A stretch of 64,000 bases of DNA, taken from the NCBI GenBank assembly GCA_950295325.1, contig OX485805.1, forward strand, positions 5,952,501 to 6,016,500, in the 5' to 3' direction. The translations under genes were made by a program, and so were the position numbers. Positions within the stretch are counted from its first letter, which is position 1, and every line of letters begins with the position of its first letter. This stretch comes from Polytrichum commune (taxonomy: Eukaryota > Streptophyta > Polytrichopsida > Polytrichales > Polytrichaceae). This document shows positions 11,458 to 21,571 of the stretch, one piece after another. The notes beneath the pieces were generated by a model. It made no database searches and was not told where the DNA came from. It saw only the letters and a list, made by a program, of their open reading frames with translations.

Positions 11458-11473
11458 GGTGTTATTTAACACC
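11458..11473 (+). terminator. Histone-type 3' stem-loop of H4 copy 1
   Basis: GGTGTT-ATTT-AACACC is a perfect 6-bp stem with a 4-nt loop, starting 37 nt after the stop codon. It is flanked by ACAAAAC on the 5' side and ACC on the 3' side. Stem length, loop size, the GG..CC base, flanks and distance all fit the animal and green-algal replication-dependent histone mRNA 3' processing signal. The same structure follows the other two H4 genes. Confidence 0.75.
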
Positions 11474-12214
11474 ACCTATTTCAAGGATTTGTGTCAATTC
11501 AACGGCTGATGTGGTGTTGAATGAGTCGGTCAGTATATTTTCTTTCATTGCCATGTCTACGACTTATTTCTGATAATTGGTTGTAGTCACTCTGTTGTAG
11601 CTCTTGGTGATATAGTAACAGAGGGAGTGGGAATCTATTTTGGACGATATCACCAACAATCGCTACATGCACGTTCACATACCAATTAGAGCGTGTCATG
11701 CTGATCGGGAGTTGCGTCATGAGGTATTACTGAAAGGATACAGGTAACAATACCTGGATGGTGAATAGCGTGCGCTAACACAAAAGACGATAATATTTGC
11801 ATGTATTATCTACAGGGGAAACTGACGCACTGCAGATAATTATCTATTAACAATCAATCGTGTGTTCATTAATTCCTGCTGGCGAAATATGCATCACCAC
11901 TGCTTCGAAATTACTCTTCACTCCAAGAACCTCCGTTGCAAATTTCTCTGTTCGAAACATGTGGCATTTGTAAGATTAGAATGCTCGCTATACTTCATCT
12001 TCGTCGACTGTGTACATGGGAGGGAAGGCCGATTCAGGCATTGTTCTTGAGAATCCGATGCGTTTTGATTATTAGGCATCGCCTTCTGATATGTATGCAC
12101 GGTTTACATAATGGTACTTTTTACAAGCGGAGCAGTCCAAACCAAACGGACAAAGAAAAAAGGGGTGTGGAATCGGTTTGTATTTGTGCCGCCATTATAT
12201 TCCCGCCATTTTTC
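11474..12214. other. Intergenic, nothing recognised
   Basis: No convincing coding frame or repeat in this stretch downstream of H4. Confidence 0.4.
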
Positions 12215-12330
12215 ACCATAGTTGTAATTTTCTTTGAAAATGTCATGTATAGTGCAACAACCTACACCGAGCATTTGGACAGCTCACGATTGTGGCAGCT
12301 GTGGACTATGAAGTTACAGAGGATTCCCTT
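12215..12330 (+). pseudogene. Decayed histone H4 fragment
   Basis: In one frame the translation reads IFFENVMYSATTYTEH and continues with spacing like the H4 segment [16 protein letters not shown]. The DNA further on (TGTGG.AGCTGTGGAC...GAAGTTACAGAGG) aligns with the [15 protein letters not shown] codons. The start and end of the gene are missing and the fold residues are lost. It lies between the intact H4 gene and the first U1 gene, so it is probably a relic of an older H4/U1 repeat unit. Confidence 0.6.
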
Positions 12331-13547
12331 TGGACACCTGCGAGATGTACGCAAAGCTGTAACGGAAATTACATACTGGATATGTCCCACTGCGTATGCA
12401 TGAACTTGCTAAACATATGTTCCAGAGGTTCTAGAGCCAGGTGAATCTTTGTGAGTCGACTTATATTGTTCTCATCTATATAGGTGCGACCTTGTCCACC
12501 CAACTAGAGATAATGCTTCACAATTATGCTTCGAATTGGCTATGTTGCATCTGCAACCCACTGTTATGTTGACATTTGCGATACAAGTATATGGTATATC
12601 CGATGGACACGAACGGTAGTTTGAGAGGCAGTAGTAGATATTATGAAATTGTTGTCATAGGCAACTCAAGATTGTCCAATTAGCTGTGGCGCACACTTGT
12701 TGGAGTATAACTTCACGCACTTTTTTTATTCGATATTTGGTGCCTGTCTGTTCTGATTCACTCTCTTGACCTGGTAACCTCTCTGTAGAACACAACATAT
12801 AGGCAAGACATAGGAGATGTGCTTATGGGAGAATTCAACCAGACCCACATTCGTCATCCCCATACGAAGGAGGTTATGTTTCCCTGACTGATATTCAACC
12901 GTTGTAAGTTATTTTCTCTCTTGGATCTCGAAAACTGTTGCTTCCGTACGAGCATTCCTTGCAATTGTATTGTATTTTAGAGTCTATGAATATTAGGTAT
13001 TTATGGAAGCACGTCTTTAATTCTTTGAACTAAGTATTCAAGGAGGTGGATGTTGGTGCAGTTATTGCTGTGTGTAGAGTTTTATCTTCTACTCAAAATA
13101 TGGAAAATAACTGCTAAAACTGCATAAAGAACTGTCTTTCTGTCAAAGATATGCAGTTGAGTTAATTATGTGGGTTTCATACTTCCATCAAGATTTCCAG
13201 CAAGGAAGAATGTTATGATGTCAGTGCTTTGCGTCCTCACCATTGGAGTGATATATACCAGTTTACATTTCTTGTAGTGTACTAAGATTGTGCTAATTTG
13301 TATCTCTTTTGTGCAGATTTCCTCTTACGTTGTTTCAGGAATGAAGTTCACAAATCAATGAAGACCCAGAACAACGTATTGGTTTTAAGTACTGCAAAGA
13401 AATATTCGACTTGCACAATGGTCAATTTTTTCGAATCCTTGAAGATTGCATACCACTTAAATCCACCCGCAAACCTGAAGATGCCGAGGTGAACAAAGAG
13501 TTGAAAGAGTCGAATTGTGTAGAGAACACCTTCAGTTGGGTCTCCGA
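12331..13547. other. U1-array spacer
   Basis: Noncoding spacer related to the other inter-U1 spacers. It contains the recurrent blocks ACTGTCTTTCTGTCAAAG (about 13130), CATCAAGATTTCCAGCAAG (about 13190) and AAGTTATTTTCTCTC (about 12906), which reappear before the later U1 genes and, inverted, in the right cluster. Confidence 0.6.
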
Positions 13548-13563
13548 TATCCCATTTGGATTG
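13548..13563 (+). promoter_or_regulatory. U1 upstream sequence element (copy 1)
   Basis: TATCCCATTTGGATTG, ending exactly 55 nt before the A of ACTTACCTGG. It shares ATCCCA with the known plant snRNA upstream element (RTCCCACATCG) and sits at the expected -70 position. Confidence 0.75.
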
Positions 13564-13616
13564 CAGATGTTATGAATGCCAGGGGCAATCAAGTAGCTAG
13601 CGCGAAAGCTCTAAAC

Positions 13617-13775
13617 TCACTTACCTGGGCGGGGTGTATCCATGATCTAGAAGGTGGATGGCCTAGAGGAGTCTGCCCCATTGCACTCCGGGCCGGGTGA
13701 CTCTAGTATCTTCCTACGGGAGGCATACACGTCATAATTTGTGGCAGCGGGGGCTCGCGTTCGCGCGGCCTCCTC
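13617..13775 (+). ncRNA. U1: U1 spliceosomal snRNA (copy 1)
   Basis: The 5' end contains ACTTACCTGGGCGGGG, which base-pairs with 5' splice sites. Stem-loop I has the U1-70K loop GATCTAGAAG. Stem-loop II has the U1A loop ATTGCACTCC (the other copies read CACTTCGG). The Sm site is ATAATTTGTGG, followed by stem-loop IV, CTCGCGTTCGCGCGG. There are 152 nt from the A of ACTTACC to the final GGCC, identical in all eight copies. It looks functional. The 5' boundary assumes the usual two nucleotides before ACUUACC, which here are TC rather than the canonical AU. Confidence 0.93.
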
Positions 13776-14743
13776 CTATAATTATTTAAGCAGAGAGGTC
13801 ATAAACGGATCGAACTTATGTTAGCAGTACCAACATTTTCCTTGATCTAATTTGAAATTTCACACGTTCCATGACGACGTTTTGTCATTTTAACATTTCA
13901 AATCTAAGTTTATAGTTTGTCTGCTGGACAGCTGAGGTGGTTTCAGTCCCTTGACCTGGGAATCTTTTGACACAAGATGCTACACAGGACATCAAAGTTG
14001 TGCTCATGCAAGAGTTGAACCAGCTGATCCACATTCGGCATCCCCACAAAGAGGAGGATATGTCTAAATGGTTGAGATTCCAGCGTTGTAAGTTATTTTC
14101 TCTCTTGGATCCCAAACACTGTTTTGTCCATACATGCATTGCTTATATGCAGTAGTTTCCTCTTCTAGAGTTTGTGAATATTAGGTGTTCATCTAAGCAC
14201 GTCTATACTTCTTCGAAGTGTGCAAGAAGGTGATTGTTAGTGCAGTTACTTGTTAGTGTAGGGTTTAATTGTCTACTTCAATTATGGAAATCGACTGTTA
14301 AAACTGAACAGAAAAAAACTAATTCACTGGATCTTGTACTCTTATGGATATGTTTTAGAATGGCCATTAGTCTTTCTGTCCAAGACATGCAGAGTTGATT
14401 GTGTAGGTTTTACCCTTCCATAAAGATTATCAGCAAGAAAGAGTTCGTGAAATCATCGCTCTACATTCTCAATAGGGTTTACTTATACCATTATACACTT
14501 CTTGCACCAACTCGATTGTGCTAATTTGCATCTCCTTCGTGCAGGATTCCTACGAAGTTGTGTCAGAAAGGAAGTTCACATATTATGGAACACCTTGGAA
14601 GTATGTTGTGATTACTAGGTTCTACAAAGAAATATGTGACTTGTAAAGATAGTCAATGTTGTCAAAATCCTTGAAGATTGCAGTGTACGTAAATTGAAAT
14701 GCAAACCTGATGATGCCGTAATGAACGAAGGATGTTTGTTATT

Positions 14744-14759
14744 TAACCCATTTGCATTG
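14744..14759 (+). promoter_or_regulatory. U1 upstream sequence element (copy 2), diverged
   Basis: TAACCCATTTGCATTG, again 55 nt before ACTTACC. It has two changes from the family consensus, including loss of the T in ATCCCA. Confidence 0.6.
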
Positions 14760-14812
14760 CAGTGGGTATGACTGACAGTGGCACTCAAGAGGCGAGCGCG
14801 AAGACATCAAAC

Positions 14813-14971
14813 CCACTTACCTGGGCGGGGTGTATCCATAATCCGCAAGGTGGATGGCCTGGACGAGCCTGCCCCATTGCACTTCGGGCCAGGTGACTCT
14901 AGTATCTTCCTACGGGAGGCATACACGTCACAATTTGTGGCAGCGGGGGCTCGCGTTCGCGCGGCCCTCAC
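14813..14971 (+). ncRNA. U1: U1 snRNA variant or pseudogene (copy 2)
   Basis: Same length and overall fold as copy 1, with an intact ACTTACCTGG 5' end. The U1-70K loop is altered (AATCCGCAAGG in place of GATCTAGAAGG) and the Sm site reads ACAATTTGTGG, not ATAATTTGTGG. The promoter element is also the most diverged of the eight. It may be expressed weakly, be a variant U1, or be an early-stage pseudogene. Confidence 0.8.
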
Positions 14972-16146
14972 CTGATTGATACTGAAACCGGAGAAGAACC
15001 TGTAAAGGGAGTCGAAATTGAACAACTGTTTGTATACTCTTGCTTAACCTGTGATGTGATGTTTGATCTTGACATTTTGTGGCACACCTGCCCAGTGGTA
15101 GTGTTATAGGCAATTTTTCCTACTCTAGTACGAAAGTGTTGAAAGTGAGGGGAACACAGATTATAGTTGCTAACAGATGGGAGTGTCACTTGATCATGTT
15201 AAGATGTTCAGCTTGCGAGGAAATTTGATAAAATGCTTCAAAAATATTCGCAACCCCTTACTAGGGTTTTTTGTTGTTTTGTTTTATGCGTACTAAATCA
15301 TGGGGCCATCAATGTGTTCGTAGCAGATTTCTGTGGATTGTTTGCGCTTACTTGTGTTTAGGTGAGTGAGTTGCTGTGGTTGTCTTTTCTTCTCATCTTC
15401 TTTGAGTATTTAATTTCTTTGACAGGAACAGTATTTCCTATACCCAACGTCAAAGATCTACTTATTGTACAGTAGCTACTACATATCCACATTCGTGAAC
15501 TCCACACACTTGAAGCAGGATTGTGTGTGGAAATGTGTAAAGTTGGGGAATGTCCATATGACTTTGTTTGAAGATCTCAAGTCAAGGTCCGAACTGCAAA
15601 AACTGCCAGATAGAGGAGGCACCAAAAGATGATATCTTGTGAAAGCACTGGGCAAGGGCCACCAACAATCTGTGAGACTTGTCAAAAGAGATGCAGAGTG
15701 AATTGTCTAGAATTTTGTGAATTTCCCATCAAGAAATCCAGCAAAGAAAGCAATCGCGACAGCACTGCTTTCACATAATTCTCTTGGAAGGAGTTGAATA
15801 TCAGCATCCAAGGATATGTCATCACTACTGAGTATTCAAGGAGAGCAGGCATGATCCTCTTGACCTGATCCTCTTTCTTGCCGCAATTCAAGTCCGGGAT
15901 AACTGTTAAGCTGTTTCATAAAGGTAAATGACATTATGGGGTCTCCATGGGCGCATTGTGCAGAACGTTGCGATGGTTTAAGACAGCAAGAGCCTTAATG
16001 AGTTGCACAGGACCTCAAAGACTTCCAAATTGTCGAGAATTGGAGGACCAAATCTCCAGTTAACCCTACCCTGAAGATAGAGTAGAAGAGATGGAAATGT
16101 CAGGAGAACGGAGATGAATACCTATCCTTCAGGTGGCGTGTCTCAT

Positions 16147-16162
16147 TATCCCATTTGGATTG
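16147..16162 (+). promoter_or_regulatory. U1 upstream sequence element (copy 3)
   Basis: TATCCCATTTGGATTG, identical to copies 1 and 5, 55 nt before ACTTACC. Confidence 0.75.
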
Positions 16163-16215
16163 CAATTGTTATGAATGGAAGTGGCATTCAAGTAGCGATC
16201 GCGAAGACTTTGAAG

Positions 16216-16374
16216 TCACTTACCTGGGCGGGGTGTATCCATGATCCTTGAGGTGGATGGCCTAGAGGAGTCTGCCCCATTGCACTTCGGGCCGGGTGAG
16301 TCTAGTATCTTCCTACGGGAGGCATACACGTCATAATTTGTGACAGCGGGGGCTCGCGTTCGCGTGGCTCCCAC
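16216..16374 (+). ncRNA. U1: U1 snRNA (copy 3)
   Basis: Intact 5' splice-site pairing sequence, 70K loop GATCCTTGAGG, U1A loop ATTGCACTTCGG and Sm site ATAATTTGTGA. Stem-loop IV carries CGTGGCT in place of CGCGGCC. There is no indel relative to the other copies. Confidence 0.9.
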
Positions 16375-16469
16375 CCAACTTATCTCAAAAGCCGGAGAAG
16401 AATCTATGAAGAGAAATTCAAAAGAGCCACAGGGTTTTTTGGAATTCTTTACCATTATTACCATAGTGA

Positions 16470-16600
16470 TTGTTTCCGAAAACATCATATGTATTGTAGC
16501 AATCTGCACTAAGCTTGTTGGGCACAAGATTGTGACAGCGATGCACATACTCTGTGTGGAAATTACAGAGGATAACTGTCTGGTTTTGGACGCTTACCCC
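16470..16600 (+). pseudogene. Decayed histone H4 fragment
   Basis: The translation VSENIICIVAICTKLVGHKI followed by VTAMHILCVEITE mirrors the H4 segment from [15 protein letters not shown] to [13 protein letters not shown]. Only the middle and C-terminal part can be seen and many residues are changed. It lies just downstream of U1 copy 3, which argues that H4 and U1 were once part of one repeating unit. Confidence 0.6.
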
Positions 16601-17422
16601 AAGCTTCAACTGAGATTACACACTGAGCTTCACAGAGCATGCTTTTGAGATTTGATGCCTCTTTGTTCTCACTTCCTTGTTATGGTGATCTCTCTAAAGA
16701 ACACAGGGTGCTATGCAAGCCGTCAAAAAAATATGTGCTTATCCAAGTATTGAACCAGACCCACATCCGGCATTCCCAAAGAGGAAGATATGTCTAATGA
16801 CTGATATACAACCGTTGTAAGTGATTTTCTCTCGTGTCTTAAAAGCTGTTGTTCCCATACATGCATCCCTTACATGCAATCGTTACATAAAATCTTGTAT
16901 AGTTTGTGAATTTTAGGTATTCATCGAAGGACATCTTTAATTCTTTGAACTGCACAAGAAGGTGGATGTTAGTGCAGTAATTGCTTTGTTTAGAGTTTAA
17001 TCTATTACTCAAAATGTGCAAATCAACTGCTAAAACCGGATAGAGAACTGTCTTTCTGTCAAAGGCCTGCAGAGTTGATTTTGTATGTCTTATACTATCA
17101 TCAAGATTTCCAGCAATAAAGGAGTTGTGATACCATTTCTTTACATTATCATAGGATTCATTCATACCAGTATACAGCTCTCTGACCAAGATTATGGTAA
17201 AATGTATTTTCTTTCGGCAGTATTCCCTCTAGGTTGTTATGTTCTCAGTAGGACTCATATTCTCGTTTCTATGTACCGCAAAGAAATATCCGACTTGCAC
17301 AAATAGTCAGTGGTGATTTCATACCACGTAAATTGAGCTGCGAAACCAAAAGATGCCAGTGAACAAAGGATTTTCAGAGTCAAAATGTGCAGGAGAATAC
17401 CCTCGATCGGGTGGATTTCCTT

Positions 17423-17438
17423 TATCCCATGTGGATTT
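17423..17438 (+). promoter_or_regulatory. U1 upstream sequence element (copy 4)
   Basis: TATCCCATGTGGATTT, 56 nt before ACTTACC; ATCCCA is kept. Confidence 0.7.
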
Positions 17439-17492
17439 CATTTTTTATGAATGGCAGTGCCATTGAAGTAGCCACTCTGAAAACTCTGAAAT

Positions 17493-17651
17493 TCACTTAC
17501 CTGGGCGGGGTGTATCCATGATCCTTGAGGTGGATGGCCTAGAGGAGCCTGCCCCATTGCACTTAGGGCCGGGTGACTCCAGTATCTTCCTATGGGAGGC
17601 ATACACGTCATAATTTGTGGTAGTGGGGGCTCGTGTTCGCGTGGCCCCCTC
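17493..17651 (+). ncRNA. U1: U1 snRNA (copy 4)
   Basis: All U1 landmarks are present: ACTTACCTGG, GATCCTTGAGG loop, ATTGCACTTAGG loop and Sm site ATAATTTGTGG. Stem-loop IV is CTCGTGTTCGCGTGG, where TG and GTGG changes keep most pairs by wobble. Same length as the other copies. Confidence 0.9.
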
Positions 17652-18532
17652 CGATTAATCTCATAAATAGAGGAATCAAAGCTAAACACTGCCCTAAACA
17701 TGATCAATTAAACCACATTTTGTATCTAGTAGCGATAGGAGCGTCACTTGATCCTGCGAAGAATCTGCGCTTCATATGCAATTAGATAATGCTTCAAAAA
17801 AATTCGCAATCCCTCACTACGCTTATTTGTATACAAGTTCATGTTTCACCACTGTCTTTGTAGCATATTTCTGTGGTTTGTTTGGTTTTCACTTGTGCCT
17901 GGTGAAATTGCTGTGACTCCCTATTCTTCTCATCTTCATCGGGTACCTGATACACTTCTAGATTCAGATGGCAATGTCTGGAAATGTGTCTACATCATTT
18001 GTTTAAGCACGGGTGTTGCTCTGTTTAGAATTCAAGCTTCCAACTTACAAAGGAATCCAACTGCACAAGCTGGATAAAGAAACACCAGAGAATCGACTTG
18101 TCAAAGGGATGCAGAGATGTAGAATTTTGTGATTTTCCATCAAGATATCCAGCAAGAAAGAAATTGCGACTGTATCATTGCCTTCACACAATTCTTCTCA
18201 TAGTAGTTCAATATCAGTACCCAAGGATGTATATTGAAATCACTACTGAATAGGTAGGAGGTAAGACCATATTTTCCTTATTTTCTTTCTTGGAGCAAAT
18301 CTAATTATGTTGATGTTAAGTTGTCTCTCATGTTAAGTCTCAATAGGCGAATTCTTTTGATGGTTTTTACAGCAAGAACCTTCTTCACTTGCACAAGACG
18401 TCAAAGACTTCCAAATCCTCGAGGATTGCAGGACACGAACCTCAACTTAACTCTAGAGATACGGTAACTTAGAAGCGATGGAAAGATCTGGAGTAGGCGA
18501 TGAATTCCTGGCCTTCAAGTGGCGTGCCTCAT

Positions 18533-18548
18533 TATCCCATTTGGATTG
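18533..18548 (+). promoter_or_regulatory. U1 upstream sequence element (copy 5)
   Basis: TATCCCATTTGGATTG, 55 nt before ACTTACC. A second conserved block, CATTCAAGTAGCGA, lies at about -34 to -20, where a TATA box would be expected. Confidence 0.75.
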
Positions 18549-18601
18549 CAATGTTTATGAATGACAGTAGCATTCAAGTAGCGAGCTCGCAAACTCTCCC
18601 T

Positions 18602-18760
18602 TCACTTACCTGGGCGGGGTGTATCCATGATCTAGAAGGTGGATGGCCTAGAGGAGCCTGCCCCATTGCACTTCGGGCCGGGTGACTCTAGTATCTTCCT
18701 ACGGGAGGCATACACGTCATAATTTGTGGCAGCGGGGGCTCGCGTTCGCGCGGCCCTCAC
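18602..18760 (+). ncRNA. U1: U1 snRNA (copy 5)
   Basis: Nearly identical to copy 1: ACTTACCTGGGCGGGG, GATCTAGAAGG 70K loop, ATTGCACTTCGG U1A loop, ATAATTTGTGG Sm site and an intact stem-loop IV. It is followed by TAATCTCGAAAACTGGAGAA, a block that recurs after most U1 copies and is the candidate 3' box. Confidence 0.94.
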
Positions 18761-18780
18761 CTAAGTAATCTCGAAAACTG

Positions 18781-19399
18781 GAGAAGAATTTGAAAGGAAG
18801 TGAGAAACAAAATAGCCATACTGAGGACTCTTTGATCACGCCGTGGAGGGTGAATCACCTCTGCAAAGAGCTCTTACCAATATCGAAAAATAGTCTTGGC
18901 GTTTAGGTTTAGGTGTGTGTTGAGAGGGTGGTCTTGGGGATGGGCAATGGAGTTGACATGTTGACATTGTGCTACCAAACGCAACATGAAAGCCACATAC
19001 CTTACCTCTTACTTATACTGACTCTAGAAACCGAGTCATTCAGCAAAAAAAAATTCGGGAAGCCATATTTGGAAGAGTATTGATTTTTTTTTTCAAACGG
19101 TAAATTGGGTCAGATGTGCAAATAATCTGGTTATCATCTTCCAAATTTCAACTTGTAAATTGTAGCAACGAGAGAGAAATTGCATTTCAATTGAACTTAA
19201 ATCTATTGTGTCAATTTTGGAACTCTTCATCACTCACCTTCAATTGCAAGAATAAGTTCACAACACTGCCTAGGGCTCTTCCTCACTTTTGATTAGTATT
19301 GTGGTCTCTTAGGACATTTTCTCTTACAGTTGTGAAGGTTTTCTTTGTCCTTGAGAGCATTGCTAGAGGAGAAGAGGTATAATGATTGCTATGGCCCCG
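18781..19399. other. Intergenic, nothing recognised
   Basis: AT-rich sequence after the last left U1 gene, with no coding frame or repeat I can support. Confidence 0.35.
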
Positions 19400-20290
19400 T
19401 TGCCGCTTGGGCGTAGCACATGTGAAGTGTCAAAATTGTTGGCTATCTCTCTATCTATGTGCTCTAGGATTTTTAGAGAATGTGTTCCTCATCTAGAGCC
19501 TTTAAGAGGGGGGTGCCCAAGGAGCATCACCCCTTCTTAACAATGAACGTGTGAACGAGCCATCATAGTTGGTGGACGTGAGGAATGCTTTGAGTGAGTA
19601 GCTGAATGTGGTAGTGGATACCAACATAGTGAGGCGTGCACTTCTGAAGCAAATCTTGGGTCATTAGTGAGAAGTAGAGGAAGTTGTTGCTCACGGCCAA
19701 GAATATGTGTTACAAGTTGGAACTTGCTCAACGTCATCAAGATTGGACTATTCATGATTGGTATAGGGTGTTTTTTAGTGATGAGACTAAGATCAATCGA
19801 TTTCAATGTGATGGTCACGCTTGGTGTTGGGTGAGGGATGGAAAACCTCAATTACAAACCCATCATGTGAGTCAGGCAGTTAAACATGGAGGTGGTGCAA
19901 TTTTTGTGAGGGGTTGTATGACTTCCCATGGTATGGGTTACATGTGCAAGATAGAGGGGAAGATGCCACAAGCTTTGTATTGTAGCATTCTTCAAGATGG
20001 GGTCATGAAGGCAATTGAATGGTATTGTCACTTCTCCTATCATATTTCAACATGACAATGATTCTAAACATATCACAAAATTAATCAAGTAGTGGTTGTC
20101 AATGCAAAATTGGCCTCCTCAATCACATGACCTAAATCCAATGAAGCATGTGTGGGCACTTGTGAAACGGAAACTAAATGAGTTTCCAACACCAACCAAA
20201 GGAAAGTTTCAAATGTGGGAGAGCGTGCAACCTTCTTTCCATTGCATCACTTTTAAGTAGTGTCAAAAGTTCTATCATAGCTTGCCAATC
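19400..20290 (+). pseudogene. Tc1/mariner-type (DD34E-like) transposase relic
   Basis: The readable part around 19684-20030 has the Tc1 signature: AQRHQDWTIHDWYRVFFSDE with the first catalytic D, TKINRFQCDGHAWCW, then KHGGGAIFVRGCM. After a frameshift near 20040 comes FQHDNDSKHITKLIK with the second D, then a stop, then WPPQSHDLNPMKHVWALVKR. The third catalytic residue is changed (NPMK, where the family has NPIE), and a few residues are lost before it. N-terminal pieces (DVRNALSE, VVDTNIVRRALL) are split over frames with stops. It is clearly dead. The wording of these motifs is closer to fungal Tc1 elements than to the plant mariner (DD39D) type. Confidence 0.8.
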
Positions 20291-21545
20291 ATATCCAAGC
20301 CGTTTTAGCTTCCAAAAGGAGGGTGGACAAATTATTCATCTATAGGTAGATGTAGGTGACAAAACTGAGCCAATGTATATAGTTCTCTTCACATCACTGT
20401 TTCTCTATGTGTAATTTTGCAATAACCTGAGAGTTTGGAAATGTTTTACTAGACTATGACGATTAACTTACATAAGTGAAAGTTTGTATGCTATTATTTT
20501 TATTTGCATGGCATTGTGTGTGAAAATTGATGTAGTGAGTCACTGACTCAATTTTGAGAGTCGGTGTAATTACTTATTGGTGATGAGATGTCATGTTGAA
20601 TTGGGAGCCGTCTCATCAAATTATCAAAAAAATTGTAAACTATAAAGATTGTCATTCAAAACAAGGTTTTAAGTAATTCTAGATTATGAGTTTTGAACAC
20701 AATTGAAATGTTCATATGCAATAAAAATAATTAGGTCTTATGATAAAGATGACAAAAACTAGCCTTGATTGTGGATTTCATTTGTAATTGTGTAAACATT
20801 TTGGTTGCATGTCGCTTGTATTTTTTTGTGAAAATACGCATATAGAGTGGTGTTCTCATAGTATCTATAATTAAAATACCCATTAGTATATTTTTCCTCC
20901 CCCAAATAACTTAATTTGAAATGTGCAAGTTTGACGGCACAAACAACGGTAAGCTCAAAGACATTTTTTCTTTTCTTTTCTATAAGTTGTTGAATTAAGT
21001 TTAGTTGTAGGACGAATTGAGATGCAAAATTTTATAAGAGAAAATTCAAGATTTTTTTTTCCTCTAAAAACAATCGCATTTAATATCCCAATTGTGTTAA
21101 CTAGTTAACCTAATACCTAGAATGATATCTACATTTTTGTACAAAGTCTAATCTCATCATGCTGTGTATTGTTATTATCCATTTTTACATTACATTATTC
21201 TTCAAAGAACATAGCCTTCACCCTTTTTTCCATTTTTGTTAACAGGATTCCTTAGATAATTACTTCACAATAGGATTTTAGGGTTTGAAGTTACTTTTGA
21301 AGTGATTTTTTAGAAGGTTCTTCACTTAGATAAGATAAGGCAGAGAATTGTAGGCCAGGAGAATGGGAGCCCTTGGACGCTGCTTGACTTGAAACGAGTA
21401 CTTAAAATCGAAAACTAGGTTTTCCTTGACAATCTTAGTTAAGTCGGTTTTTGTTAGAGGGATTGCTGTCTCCAGGACCCCTTGTGTTGTAGACTCACAA
21501 CACATGTGCTGTTGTGGCAGATTTATCAATATGGAGCTTCTTTCC
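20291..21545. other. AT-rich intergenic, no gene
   Basis: Nothing recognisable, apart from possible 3' remains of the Tc1 element up to about 20340. Confidence 0.35.
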
Positions 21546-21571
21546 CTAAATAAATAAATAAATAAATAACC
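21546..21571. repeat. (AAAT)n microsatellite
   Basis: Five tandem AAAT units. A short TTG repeat followed by a T tract lies near 21690-21719. Confidence 0.8.

Larger units (their letters stand above)
12880..18780 (+). repeat. Tandem U1 repeat array, left cluster
   Basis: Five units, with successive U1 starts 1196, 1403, 1277 and 1109 bp apart. Spacers share blocks such as CATCAAGATTTCCAGCAAG, ATTCGCAACCCCTTACTA and TCAAAGACTTCCAAAT in the same order. The same blocks occur in inverted orientation at 54300-57900, so the right cluster is an inverted relative of this array. Confidence 0.8.

Noticed and set aside
14807-16548. A recurring 'protein family' (ARTRAPA.TNYDVYASRRKIL..PGPKCNGA) on the minus strand at 14807-15025, 16216-16548 and on + at 54357-54584
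   Set aside because: It is the antisense translation of the U1 snRNA genes; conservation comes from the RNA, not from a peptide.
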